From: Faunimonas pinastri
GTDB taxonomy: Bacteria; Pseudomonadota; Alphaproteobacteria; Rhizobiales; Afifellaceae
Length of the DNA: 64,000 nt
Direction of reading: 5' to 3'
Assembly (NCBI RefSeq): GCF_900110915.1
Contig: NZ_FOFG01000006.1
Coordinates: 124,001 to 188,000, forward strand
Shown: positions 10,975 through 19,774 of the stretch, piece by piece
How the letters are laid out: each line of letters starts with the position of its first letter
Numbering within the stretch: position 1 is the first letter of the stretch
Translations under genes and position numbers: made by a program
The notes under the pieces: generated by a model
Seen by the model: the letters and a program-made list of their open reading frames with translations, nothing else
Told to the model about the DNA's origin: nothing
Database searches by the model: none

Positions 10975-11453
10975 AGCGGACGGCCCGCTTACCAGCCTTC
11001 TCGGTCATGTCGGCCTACCATGACTTAGCCAAAGCAGAAGGTCTGTTTGAAGCGAGTGGCGGGTGAAGCAGACATTCAGCCTCACAATCCTTTCCGGCCG
11101 TTCACGTCCACTATCGCGGCACTTCGAAGCCGACCTTTGCGGCAGATCATTTCGGCGATCTTCGACCGGATCACGTTTCTTAGTGAAGCCATCTGCACAA
11201 AGCCTGTCTTGGTCGCTAAAAGAGCCCGCTTTCCTTGTTAAAAGAATTATCAATATTGCGGACTCGCGCGGTTGCGTCGCTTTCGCGTGAGTCCAACTTT
11301 AGCGGCGCCGTACAGCCATCGTGAACTGAGGCGGCATCGATCGATGCCGCCGCCCTGGCGCTGCGGCGTCATCTTGCCAGCCGCTGTAGCTCGCCGCTTG
11401 TGCGGGCGCTTCGCGTGTCGTCGGGGAGCCCCTTCTCGCGGAGAGAGGCCTCT
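10975..11453. other. 479-base gap without a recognisable gene
   Basis: The short open frames here look like chance. The stretch 11210-11265 is notably AT-rich for this chromosome (TTAAAAGAATTATCAATATT). It could be promoter-like or a trace of foreign DNA. A perfect 22-base palindrome lies at 11330-11351. Nothing else stands out. Confidence 0.4.
11330..11351. repeat. perfect 22-base palindrome
   Basis: The half-arm GGCGGCATCGA is followed immediately by its exact reverse complement. No run of T follows on either side, so a plain rho-independent terminator is doubtful. It lies about 100 bases downstream of the L,D-transpeptidase stop codon and could be a protein-binding site or a transcript-end hairpin. 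Confidence 0.6.
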
Positions 11454-12440
11454 TCAGCGGGAGAGGCCGGCATCATAGGACCCTTCCGCGCTCTGGATTT
11501 GCGCCGCCAGCGGATCGGGCTGCTCGTCGTAGGCGAGCGGCCGGGAGACGCCGGGCGGAGCGAGGCTGGCAGGGGGGAGGTCGGCAGGGGGAAAGCTCGC
11601 GGGTCGAGCGCACAACGTTGCCGGATCCGCCCCCCCCAGCGCCGCGGCGGGGGTGAAGACGTAGCGCTGGTTGCAGACGCCGACCTGCGGCGGCAGCCCG
11701 GTCTTCGCGAATTCGTCGGTACCGTTCTTCAGCATGGTCCAGAAATCCACGTTCGGATCGCCCGCGTGCTGGCGGAGGTTGGCCCAGGTCATCCGGAACG
11801 GCAACGCCTGTACCTGGAAGCTCCGCTGGCCACCCTTGAATGCCTCGAAGGCGAGCGCGTAGATCTCCCGCATCTGCTCGTCGGTCATGGCATAACAGCC
11901 GACCGAGCGGCAGCCGCCATGCACCATCAATGCGCTGCCGGTCCGCCCGAACGACGCATCGAAGGCGTTGGGATAGCCTATATTGAAGGAAAGATACTCG
12001 CGCGAGCGCGGGTTCATCTGGGCCGGGCCGACCTGGTAGAAGCCTTCAGGCGCCTGATGGTCGCCTTCCGCCTGCTTCGGCCCGAGCGCGCCGGAAAACC
12101 GGCAGATCGGGTAGGCCTTCAGAAGCTGGAAGTGTCCCGAATGATCCTGCTTCCAGACCTCGAGCGTGCTTTCTTCCTTGTAGATGCGCACGAGAATCGG
12201 CGCGTAGCGATCCATGTCCGCCGCTTGCATCAGGCGCAGCGTCGCCGGGTAGACCCTGCCCGCCCGGATGCCCCCAAGCTGGCCGGCGCATCCGGTGAGG
12301 GAGGCCACGACGACAAGCCCGCCGAGAACCGAGGCGAGCTGGCGGACGTGGGCACGCCGGCATGCCTGGACCACCACCTGCCCGATATCCCGCATCTGGC
12401 GCATGGCGTTCCGAAGACCCGCCGGAAGAAATTCGATCAT
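11454..12440 (-). CDS. YafK-type L,D-transpeptidase, lipoprotein
   Basis: A 328-residue cell-envelope protein with a YkuD-type catalytic core. The signature MVHGGCRSVGCYAMT contains the catalytic Cys in the SxGC motif and the upstream His. Such enzymes form or cleave 3-3 or protein-peptidoglycan links. The sequence just upstream, GLVVVASLTGC, looks like a lipobox, so the protein is probably anchored to the outer membrane. I chose the ATG at 12440; a TTG at 12455 and an ATG at 12404 are alternatives. A run of eight C (11630-11637) lies inside the gene near the C-terminal coding end. Confidence 0.85.
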   Translation of the reverse strand: MIEFLPAGLRNAMRQMRDIGQVVVQACRRAHVRQLASVLGGLVVVASLTGCAGQLGGIRAGRVYPATLRLMQAADMDRYAPILVRIYKEESTLEVWKQDHSGHFQLLKAYPICRFSGALGPKQAEGDHQAPEGFYQVGPAQMNPRSREYLSFNIGYPNAFDASFGRTGSALMVHGGCRSVGCYAMTDEQMREIYALAFEAFKGGQRSFQVQALPFRMTWANLRQHAGDPNVDFWTMLKNGTDEFAKTGLPPQVGVCNQRYVFTPAAALGGADPATLCARPASFPPADLPPASLAPPGVSRPLAYDEQPDPLAAQIQSAEGSYDAGLSR

Positions 12441-12683
12441 CCAGAGCAACTCCAAACTCGATGGCCGCGCGAACGATGCGACACCGCCGGTGAGGGCGGC
12501 TGAGGCACGGCTCCCTTATCGCTCCCGATTGCGGCCGGAGTGCCGGCCGATATCCGGCCCTACCCCCCCGTCGTCGCGGCCTGTTCGGCAGGAGCAAGTG
12601 TCGGCTCCCACGCAATCGCCGCCACAATCGCGGAAAGCGGTAAGCTTCGGGTTAATCCGGTGCCCAACCAGGAAGTGTCCCGA

Positions 12684-13382
12684 TCAGGGCGTACGCCGAT
12701 CGGGCAGAGCGTCCCGAGACGCCGGCGCCTGGAGCGACAGCATCTCCGGCAAGGCGCCGATGATGAAATCCGGCTTCATCGCGAGGCAGGCCGCCCCGTC
12801 GCCGTAGCCGTAGCGCGCCCAGCAACTGGCGATACCTGCCGCCTGCGCGAAGCCGATATCGGCCGAGGTGTCGCCGACCATCACGAAGGCCTGGGACGGC
12901 AGATCGCGAAAGAGCGGACTAACCCGGCGGGCAAAGACGGCGGGATCGGGCTTCACCGGGGCGCCCGGATCGGCGGCGAGCACGGCATCGACCGTGTCCT
13001 GAAGGCCGAAACGCTCCAGAGCCGCCTCGATCGCCACCCGTCCCTTGTTGCTGAGCACCACGATCCTGCCGCCCGCCGCGCGAAGGGCGGCAAGCGTCTC
13101 GGCGGCCCCGTCGAAAAGCCCGCTCCGCTCGCGGTCCACCTCCGGATAGTGCTCGCGGTAGCGTCGGACGCATTCATCGGCGTCGGTCCGTGCCTCCTCC
13201 GGCAGAAGAGCGGCGAAGGCACCCTCCAGCGGCACACCGCTGGCGACCACCGCCGCGATCTCGGCGGGAGAGGCGACGAAGCCGCGCTCCCCCAAGGTGC
13301 GCGACAGACATTCGACCACGGCGTTTCGAGTGGCGGCAAGCGTGCCGTCATAATCGAAGAGAAAGACATCGAAGTGAGACAT
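12684..13382 (-). CDS. HAD-family hydrolase, phosphoglycolate phosphatase-like
   Basis: A 232-residue haloacid dehalogenase-type phosphatase. Motif I is FLFDYDGTLAAT (nucleophile Asp in DYDGT), motif II is VVLSNK, and the motif III/IV region has KPDP and VMVGDTSADIGFA. This pattern fits Gph/PpaX-like phosphatases that remove phosphate from phosphoglycolate or similar small substrates. The second Asp of the usual DxDGTLxD is followed by AAT rather than D-S/T, a minor deviation. It lies immediately downstream of arginase on the same strand, 46 bases away. Confidence 0.85.
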   Translation of the reverse strand: MSHFDVFLFDYDGTLAATRNAVVECLSRTLGERGFVASPAEIAAVVASGVPLEGAFAALLPEEARTDADECVRRYREHYPEVDRERSGLFDGAAETLAALRAAGGRIVVLSNKGRVAIEAALERFGLQDTVDAVLAADPGAPVKPDPAVFARRVSPLFRDLPSQAFVMVGDTSADIGFAQAAGIASCWARYGYGDGAACLAMKPDFIIGALPEMLSLQAPASRDALPDRRTP

Positions 13383-13428
13383 GCCGCTGTCTAGGCCGGG
13401 GGCGCGAAGCTTTCCAGTCTTCCGCCGA

Positions 13429-14355
13429 TCAGAAGCTCCGGGTCGGACGGTCGAGGATACGGCGGCCCATCAGACTTGCGGCCAGATCCACCATCAGCAG
13501 CGCCGTGCGTCCGCGCTCGTCGAGGAACGGATTGAGCTCCACCAGATCGAGCGAGCGAACGGCGCCGCAATCGTGCAGCATCTCCATGACGAGATGCGCC
13601 TCGCGGAAGGTCGCGCCGCCCGGCACGGTCGTGCCGACGCCGGGCGCGATCGCCGGTTCGAGAAAATCGACGTCGAGGCTGACATGCAGCACGCCGTCCG
13701 CGGCGTCCACCCGCTCCAGGAAACGGCGGATCAGCGGCGCGATGCCCTGCTCGTCCACCGCGCGCATGTCATGGACGAGAACGCCCGCTTCGCGGAGCGC
13801 GTTGCGCTCGGCAGGGTCGACACTGCGCAGCCCGATCATGCAGACATTTTCCGGCTTCACCGGCGCTTCCAGAGGCGGCATGAAGGAGCCGAAGCCGTGC
13901 TGCCCCGTGACATAGGCCATGGGCGTGCCGTGGAGATTGCCTGACGTCGTCGTTTCCAGCGTGTGGAAGTCGGGATGGGCATCGAGCCAGAGCACGAAGA
14001 ACTCGCGGCTTTCCGCCTTTGCACGGCGGGACAGGCCAGCGATCGTACCGGCGGACAGGGAATGATCGCCGCCGAGGAAGATCGGCACGCCCTCGCCGCT
14101 CGCCTGAAAAGCCGCCTCCGCGAGGCTGCGGGTCCAGGCGTGGAACTCAGGAAGATGATGCACGGCGACATTGGGATGGACGATGTCGCACGCGGGGCCA
14201 GGCGCGACATTGCCCCGGTCTTCCACGACGAAGCCAAGATCCGTCAGTGCTTCGCGAAGGCCGGCGGCGCGGTAGGCGCTCGGCCCCATCTCGCAACCCA
14301 GACGCCCCGCCCCGTCCTGCACGGGCGCGCCAATCAGAATGCATTTATCCGTCAT
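13429..14355 (-). CDS. rocF: arginase
   Basis: A 308-residue member of the ureohydrolase family that hydrolyses arginine to ornithine and urea. The Mn-binding motifs are intact: GGDHS, then LDAHPDFHT and SLDVDF, supplying the His and Asp ligands. Length is typical of bacterial arginase. I chose the ATG at 14355 (MTDKCILIG) rather than an upstream start at 14397, since the family begins near this point. An Lrp/AsnC-type regulator is encoded divergently from 14484, matching the common rocF/arcA-regulator pairing in which the regulator activates arginine catabolism. Confidence 0.92.
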   Translation of the reverse strand: MTDKCILIGAPVQDGAGRLGCEMGPSAYRAAGLREALTDLGFVVEDRGNVAPGPACDIVHPNVAVHHLPEFHAWTRSLAEAAFQASGEGVPIFLGGDHSLSAGTIAGLSRRAKAESREFFVLWLDAHPDFHTLETTTSGNLHGTPMAYVTGQHGFGSFMPPLEAPVKPENVCMIGLRSVDPAERNALREAGVLVHDMRAVDEQGIAPLIRRFLERVDAADGVLHVSLDVDFLEPAIAPGVGTTVPGGATFREAHLVMEMLHDCGAVRSLDLVELNPFLDERGRTALLMVDLAASLMGRRILDRPTRSF

Positions 14356-14483
14356 CGTCTCGCCGCAGCTTCCCCGAAAGGTGCAACCTAGCCGCACTTC
14401 GCGGCAGAATGATCAGAGCAGATTGGCAAATCGACAGGCTTGATCTACCAGAACGGCAAGTTATTCGACCGAACTGGAACTCG

Positions 14484-14921
14484 ATGGACGATCTCGACAG
14501 ACGTCTCGTGACGATCCTCCGGCATGACGCCCGACGCAGCATTTCCGATATCGCGGCCGAACTCGGCATCTCGCGCGCCACTGCCCGGTCCCGCATCGAG
14601 CGGCTGGAAGCGCGCGGCGATATCATCGGATATACGGTGATCCTGCGTTCCGACGTGGACTCGATGCCGGTGCGCGGGCTCACCCTGATCGAGGTGGAAG
14701 GGCGGGCGGCAGATCGCGTGGTCGACGCGCTGGCGGGCTTTCCCGAAATCGTCGCGATCCACACGACAAACGGTCAATGGGATCTCGTGGCCGAGATCTC
14801 CGCGCAGAGCCTCACCGATCTCGATGCGGTCCTCAGACGGTTGCGGCTCGTCTCCGGCATCACGGCGTCTGAGACGAACCTGCTGCTCGCCACTCCGCGC
14901 AGCACGCGGGCCCGGCTTTAG
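14484..14921 (+). CDS. Lrp/AsnC-family transcriptional regulator
   Basis: A 145-residue feast/famine regulator. It begins MDDLDRRLVTILRHDARRSI, leading into a helix-turn-helix (ISDIAAELGISRATARSRIERLEARG), followed by a RAM/AsnC ligand domain. I used the ATG at 14484, giving the normal family N-terminus; an in-frame ATG at 14409 would add 25 residues of unlikely sequence. Divergence from arginase suggests it senses an amino acid, probably arginine or ornithine, and controls that gene through the 128-base gap. Confidence 0.9.
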   Translation: MDDLDRRLVTILRHDARRSISDIAAELGISRATARSRIERLEARGDIIGYTVILRSDVDSMPVRGLTLIEVEGRAADRVVDALAGFPEIVAIHTTNGQWDLVAEISAQSLTDLDAVLRRLRLVSGITASETNLLLATPRSTRARL

Positions 14922-14993
14922 CGCGGGGCTTCGAAGCGAACGAGGCCACCCGCCGCGCGGAGCTTTCGGGGTTCCGGCGCGAGGACGGTCGCC

Positions 14994-15746
14994 CTATTCC
15001 GCGAGCCGGCCGTCGCGGATCGCTTCCATGTCGAAGGGGAACAGGACACTGGGATCCGGCCTCTCGATGCCGTTGGCGATCTCGGGCGGGGCGGCCTGCT
15101 GCAGGATGTGCTGGATGATGGCGAGGCGCGCGGGCTTCTTCTCGTCGGCGCGCACGCAGTACCATGGCGCCAGCGGCGTATGGGTGCGCGTCAGCATGGC
15201 GTTGCGGGCATCGGAATAGGCGTCCCACTTTTCCTGCGCGACCGCATCCATGTCGGAGACCTTCAGCGCCTTCAAAGGATCGCGCCGACGATCGTCCAGC
15301 CGCTTGCCCTGCTCCTTGCGGGAGATGTCGAGCCAGATCTTGATGAGCTTGATGCCGCTTTCCACCAGCATGCGCTCGAATTCCGGGGTATCGCGAAGGA
15401 ATTCCGCCTGCTCCGAGGCGGTGGAGAAGCCCATCACGACTTCCACCCCGGCCCGGTTGTACCAGGAACGGTTGAAGATCACGAATTCGCCAGCCGAGGG
15501 CAGATGCGCGACGTAACGCTGGAAGTACCATTGCGTGCGCTCGCGATCCGACGGCTTCGGCAGAGCCAGGACCCGGGTGGAGCGGACGGAAAGATGTTCG
15601 GTGATCCGCTTGATCGAGCCGTCCTTGCCCGCCCCGTCGCGACCTTCCAGAACCAGCACAATCCGGTCGCCGCTCCCCATCGCGGCGTGCTGCATCTCGA
15701 CCAGAGCAAGCTGCAGTCGGGCCAGTTCCTTGTCATAGTCGCTCAT
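14994..15746 (-). CDS. ppk2: polyphosphate kinase 2
   Basis: A 250-residue PPK2-family enzyme that uses polyphosphate to phosphorylate nucleoside diphosphates or monophosphates. Walker A is EGRDGAGKDG (about residues 34-43) and Walker B/lid is FNRSWYNRAGVE, both diagnostic of the family. The single-domain length fits class I PPK2, which mostly makes GTP or ATP from the diphosphate. It stands alone between the Lrp regulator (convergent) and the Gfo/Idh gene, with no partner ppk1 or ppx in view. Confidence 0.93.
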   Translation of the reverse strand: MSDYDKELARLQLALVEMQHAAMGSGDRIVLVLEGRDGAGKDGSIKRITEHLSVRSTRVLALPKPSDRERTQWYFQRYVAHLPSAGEFVIFNRSWYNRAGVEVVMGFSTASEQAEFLRDTPEFERMLVESGIKLIKIWLDISRKEQGKRLDDRRRDPLKALKVSDMDAVAQEKWDAYSDARNAMLTRTHTPLAPWYCVRADEKKPARLAIIQHILQQAAPPEIANGIERPDPSVLFPFDMEAIRDGRLAE

Positions 15747-15862
15747 GCGGGTCTCCGGCGGAAGCGTTGCGGATCGATCATGTCACCGGCATTCAACGTT
15801 CGTACCCCGGTCTCGATCCAAAGGCTCGATCCCCCTCCCGCCGGGTGACTTTCCGGGGCGAG

Positions 15863-16867
15863 CTAGCGGCCGTAGATCCGGTCCAGCACGCGGGCCACAT
15901 CCACCAGCCGCTCCGCTTCCGCGTCGAAGCGCGCTCCGGCAGCCAGCCTGGTCGCCCAGTCGGCGGCGGCGCGGCCGCCCCACTCGTCCGGCGGGGTGGA
16001 CAGCGTCTCGCGCGCGGTGCCGCGATAGCGCTCGGCGCTGAAGTCGTAGAACGAGCCATCGACGTTCTTCAGCGCCGCGCCGCCTTCCGTGCCGTAGAAG
16101 GAGGCCGAGATCATGGCATCGCAACCCGCCTGCAGCCTCCACGAGCAGGCCAGCTGGAGCGCCGTGCCGGAGGCGAGCTCCACCGTGGCGACCGCATAGT
16201 CCTCCACCTTGTCGGCGCGACGGCCGAGCGGCGCCCCCTCGGCGAAGAGCTTGCCCGTGACGTCGCCGATCTCCGGGAAATCCAGCGCCCAGAGCGCGAG
16301 ATCGACAAGGTGGACGCCGAGATCCATGACGCAGCCACCGCCCGAAAGCGCGGGATCGTAGAACCACGCCTTGTCCGGCCCGTAGGCATTGTGGAAGACG
16401 AGATCCACCGCATAGATCCTGCCGAGTTCGCCGCCACGGACGATCTCGCGGATGCGGCGCATGCCTTCGGTAAAACGATAGGAAAGATCGACGCCGAGCA
16501 GCCGGTCGGCCTTGCGCGCGGCGGCGATCACGGCCTCGACTTCGCCGGCGGTGCGCCCCAGCGGCTTCTGGCAGAACACAGCCACGCCGCGCTCCAGCGC
16601 GCGGATCGACTGTTCCGCGTGCATGGCGCTCGGCGTCGCGATCACGACGCCGTCGATGCCTGTATCGAGCAATTCGTCGAGCGTGCCGACCGCCACGGCA
16701 CCCGGCTCCAGGGCGACCGCCTCGGCGGCCATCTCCGGCGAGGGATCGGCAACCGCCGCCACATCCACGGCGCCGGTTTCCACGATCGCCTTCATGCGGT
16801 GGCGACCGATCCAGCCGACGCCGAGGAAGCCCAGACGCGGGCGCTTCATGTCCGAACCGGCAGCCAT
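15863..16867 (-). CDS. Gfo/Idh/MocA-family oxidoreductase
   Basis: A 334-residue NAD(P)-dependent oxidoreductase. It has the N-terminal Rossmann motif LGFLGVGWIGRHR (GxGxxG variant), the CQKPLG stretch equivalent to the conserved EKP motif, and a C-terminal alpha/beta domain with YDPALSGGGCVMDLGVHLVDLA, where GxxxDxGxHxxD lines the active site. Substrates in this family are usually sugars, inositols or their derivatives. The ATG at 16867 overlaps the stop of the preceding MDR gene as TGATG, showing translational coupling. The pair should catalyse consecutive oxidation or reduction steps, but the pathway is unknown. Confidence 0.87.
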   Translation of the reverse strand: MAAGSDMKRPRLGFLGVGWIGRHRMKAIVETGAVDVAAVADPSPEMAAEAVALEPGAVAVGTLDELLDTGIDGVVIATPSAMHAEQSIRALERGVAVFCQKPLGRTAGEVEAVIAAARKADRLLGVDLSYRFTEGMRRIREIVRGGELGRIYAVDLVFHNAYGPDKAWFYDPALSGGGCVMDLGVHLVDLALWALDFPEIGDVTGKLFAEGAPLGRRADKVEDYAVATVELASGTALQLACSWRLQAGCDAMISASFYGTEGGAALKNVDGSFYDFSAERYRGTARETLSTPPDEWGGRAAADWATRLAAGARFDAEAERLVDVARVLDRIYGR

Positions 16868-17886
16868 CAATAGGTCACCAGCGCCTTGAGGAAGCCGTCC
16901 GGCCGGTCGCGGGTGGCGTTCAGTGCCTCGTCCAGCTTCTCCAGCGGATAGGTGTGCGTATAGAGCGAGCTCGGATCCAGCCGGCCGCTGGCGACCGCCT
17001 GCACCGCGTCGCGAATGCCCTGGATATAGATCTTCGGATCGCGCTCATGGGCGTTGATCACGTCGAGCCCGCGCCAGTTCCAGAGCTGCATGTTGACCTG
17101 CCGCGGTCCGTCCTGATGGTAGCCGGCGACGATCAGCTTGCCGCGCTCCCTCGTGAGTTCGCCCGCCAGATCCAGCGGCCATTGCTTGCCCACGGCCTCG
17201 ATCACGCGGTCGCAGAAGACGCCGTCGGTCAGTTCCCGCACGCGCTCGATGATCGCCCAGTGATCCTCCATCGGGATCGTCTCGGCCGCACCCATCCGGC
17301 GCGCGACATCCAGCGAGAACGGGCGGCGGGAGATGGCGATGACGCGCGCGCCGGCCTGCGATGCGAGCCGCGTCAGGATCGCGCCGAGAAAGCCGATACC
17401 GAGGATGGCGACGGTCTGGCCGGCCTGGATGTCGCTGCGCTTGAAGATGTTCATGGCACAGCCGAGCGGCTCGCCGGGGAAGGGCTTGCCCGCGAGCGCA
17501 TCCGGCAGCGCCACGACGGCATCCGCGTCAGCGACATCATAGCCGGCATAGGCATGATAGGAGAGCGCCACGACGCGCTGGCCTTCGGAGAGACCCTGTA
17601 CGCCCTCGCCCACGGCGTCGACCGCACCCCAGGCCTCGTGGCCGAGGCCACCGGGCTCGGTCGGAAACTTCATCCATTCAGGCCCGGCCCACGGCGTCAG
17701 GTTGGAGGCGCAGACGCCGCAACCTTCCAGCCGGATGCGCACCTGCCCGGGACCGGGCACCGGGAGGGAAACCTCATCGACCCGAAGCTCACCCGGCCCG
17801 GTGACGACGGCGGCCTTCATGGCTTTCGGCGTCTTGACCGGCGGGGCGGGCGACCGGATCGTCGTCTCGTTTTCAGGCATGGCCAT
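16867..17886 (-). CDS. zinc-binding MDR alcohol dehydrogenase-like protein
   Basis: A 339-residue medium-chain dehydrogenase. The catalytic zinc region is present (GCGVCASN, GLGHEAWG) and the cofactor motif is AILGIGFLGAILTRLA. The four-cysteine structural zinc loop is absent, leaving a quinone-oxidoreductase- or sugar-dehydrogenase-like shape. The ACTG-like YxHAYAGYDVADAD stretch is unusual. It is translationally coupled to the Gfo/Idh gene. Substrate unknown, but the coupling suggests a common sugar or polyol route. Confidence 0.85.
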   Translation of the reverse strand: MAMPENETTIRSPAPPVKTPKAMKAAVVTGPGELRVDEVSLPVPGPGQVRIRLEGCGVCASNLTPWAGPEWMKFPTEPGGLGHEAWGAVDAVGEGVQGLSEGQRVVALSYHAYAGYDVADADAVVALPDALAGKPFPGEPLGCAMNIFKRSDIQAGQTVAILGIGFLGAILTRLASQAGARVIAISRRPFSLDVARRMGAAETIPMEDHWAIIERVRELTDGVFCDRVIEAVGKQWPLDLAGELTRERGKLIVAGYHQDGPRQVNMQLWNWRGLDVINAHERDPKIYIQGIRDAVQAVASGRLDPSSLYTHTYPLEKLDEALNATRDRPDGFLKALVTY

Positions 17887-18133
17887 TGGGGCAGCTCGAT
17901 CGCTAGAATAAGGATTGGCCCGAGGTTTACGACCGAAGCCGCCGCCGGTTCAAGCGCCCCGGCGGTCGCAGCGCGCGTGCGCGCCCATGGCCTCGCAAAT
18001 CCCGAGACGGAGGTGCGGTCCGCTCTTCGAGCGAGGAGCCTTGCTCCCGTTCATCGAACGTAAGCCAGTATAACGATTGCCTCTTCTCAACCGTTGCGAG
18101 AGCACTACAATTCCGCAAAGAGCCTGAGGCACC

Positions 18134-19381
18134 GTGGCAAGCATGCATTTGGACGTTCCAACGCTGGGTGTGGCCGGAAGCCTGGTTACCGTGGCGAGCG
18201 GCATCGTCCTGCTTCTGGTCTGGACTACGGACCGGGCGGAACGGACACCTCTGATCTGGGGGTTGGCCAACGTATTCCTTGGTGTGGCGCTCGCCATCCT
18301 GCTCGTTGCCGCCTCCAACGGGGCCGCCTCCAACGGGGCCGCCTCCACCGAGGCCGCTGCCGAAGGGAAAGACTGGCTGCTCATGCTGGTCGGCATGTTC
18401 TTCAACACAGGCGACGTGCTGGTCTGGGCCGCTGTCAGGCAGTTTTCCCATCGGCCCGTCCGCTCGCGCACCCTTCTCTCCTTGATAGGGCTGGGCCTGC
18501 TCCTGTCGATGCTGTCCGTCTCGTTCAATTGGGGGGTGGCTCAGGCCGTCATCAGTGACGGCCTGGGGTTTGTCCTTTTCTGTGCGGCGGCGGCGGTGCT
18601 CTTTCGGGCCAGGGCGGAGAAACTGTGGGGACGGCCTCTGCTGATCGGCATCCTGCTGCTGCATGCCTGCGCCCTGCTCCTGTTTTTGTTGAACCCCTTT
18701 CTCGGCCCGCTGCCGAGTGCGTATCTGCCGCCCCTCAGCATCTTCAGCGCAATCCAGTTCGAAATGCTGATCTATGCTGCCGGAAGTTCCGCGCTGCTGA
18801 TCGACATACTGCGGGCGCGGCGGGAGGTCAGGGAGCGGGAGTTCGCGCGCATCGACGTGATGACCGGCGTCTCCAACCGGCGCGGGCTGACGGAACAGGC
18901 GGACGTGGTGCTGAGCCGCGCGCGCGAGAGCGGGGCTCCGGTCGTGGTGCTGCTGTTCGATCTCGATCATTTCAAATCGATCAACGACCGATTCGGCCAC
19001 CGCGCGGGCGACGACGTGATCCGCGCCTTTTGCGAGACGGCGATCGGCGGCCTCAGGCCGCACGACATCTTCGGACGGCTGGGCGGCGAGGAATTCGCGG
19101 CCGTGCTGCCCCGCTGCAGCCTGGAAGCGGGATTGGGCATCGCCGAGCGCATCCGCGCCTCTTTCGCCGGCGTGAAGCCCCGTATCAAGAACACCACCAT
19201 CGCCGCCACGGTCAGCATCGGCGTCGCGGCGGCGGAAGCTGAGGATACCGACCTCGTGCTGATCCTGGAGAAGGCCGACCAGGCGCTTTATGCCGCCAAG
19301 GAGGGCGGTCGGAACCGCGTCAGCCGCTTTCCGCCCCCGGATCGCGACGAGCCCCCGCCAGCCTTCATCAGGATCGCCTGA
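18134..19381 (+). CDS. membrane-bound GGDEF diguanylate cyclase
   Basis: A 415-residue protein that should make cyclic di-GMP. About 230 N-terminal residues form several hydrophobic membrane segments (for example GSLVTVASGIVLLLVWTTD and LLSLIGLGLLLSMLSV). The C-terminal domain has FDLDHFKSINDRFGH and the active-site RLGGEEF, with an inhibitory RxxD site (RPHD) five residues before GGEEF, so product feedback is likely. Start is GTG at 18134 behind a GAGG; ATG at 18143 is an alternative. An in-frame 15-base tandem repeat (Asn-Gly-Ala-Ala-Ser) sits in a loop between early membrane segments. Confidence 0.93.
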   Translation: MASMHLDVPTLGVAGSLVTVASGIVLLLVWTTDRAERTPLIWGLANVFLGVALAILLVAASNGAASNGAASTEAAAEGKDWLLMLVGMFFNTGDVLVWAAVRQFSHRPVRSRTLLSLIGLGLLLSMLSVSFNWGVAQAVISDGLGFVLFCAAAAVLFRARAEKLWGRPLLIGILLLHACALLLFLLNPFLGPLPSAYLPPLSIFSAIQFEMLIYAAGSSALLIDILRARREVREREFARIDVMTGVSNRRGLTEQADVVLSRARESGAPVVVLLFDLDHFKSINDRFGHRAGDDVIRAFCETAIGGLRPHDIFGRLGGEEFAAVLPRCSLEAGLGIAERIRASFAGVKPRIKNTTIAATVSIGVAAAEAEDTDLVLILEKADQALYAAKEGGRNRVSRFPPPDRDEPPPAFIRIA

Positions 19382-19392
19382 GGCCGTCCCGA

Positions 19393-19773
19393 TCAGCCGT
19401 AGACGGCGATCTCCACCAGATTGGTGTCGGGATCACGAACATAGACCGACTGCATCGGCCCGAGTGCACCCTCGCGATCCACCGGGCCCAATTCGACGGC
19501 GACGCCGCGATCCTGGAGATGCGCGACAACATCGGCCAGCGGAGTCGTGGCGATCAGGCAGAAATCGCCGGAGCCGGGCGTCGGACGGAGCGCCCTGGGC
19601 TCGAATTCGTGGCCGCGCTGATGCAGGTTGATCTTCTGCCGTCCAAACTTCAGCGCCGTGCGGCCGTTACGCGTCTCCGCCTCCATTCCGAGCGCGTCGC
19701 TATAAAAGGCGACCGTCCGATCGATGTCGGCGACGGTGAGGACAAGGTGGTCGAAGCGGTCGGGCGCGATCAT
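19393..19773 (-). CDS. VOC-family (glyoxalase-like) protein
   Basis: A 126-residue vicinal-oxygen-chelate fold protein. The N-terminus MIAPDRFDHLVLTVADIDRTVAFY gives the first metal-ligand His in the betaalphabetabetabeta motif, and the C-terminal VYVRDPDTNLVEIAVYG supplies the typical PDxNxxEI glutamate ligand. Substrate is unknown; homologues include fosfomycin-resistance-like and glyoxalase-like enzymes. I started at the ATG at 19773. The TlpA stop lies at 19775-19777, so the two probably share a message. Confidence 0.85.
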   Translation of the reverse strand: MIAPDRFDHLVLTVADIDRTVAFYSDALGMEAETRNGRTALKFGRQKINLHQRGHEFEPRALRPTPGSGDFCLIATTPLADVVAHLQDRGVAVELGPVDREGALGPMQSVYVRDPDTNLVEIAVYG

Positions 19774-19774
19774 C

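Noticed and set aside
17927-19063. 378-codon minus-strand frame opposite the GGDEF gene.
   Set aside because: The plus strand encodes an unmistakable diguanylate cyclase; the minus frame has no recognisable domain.
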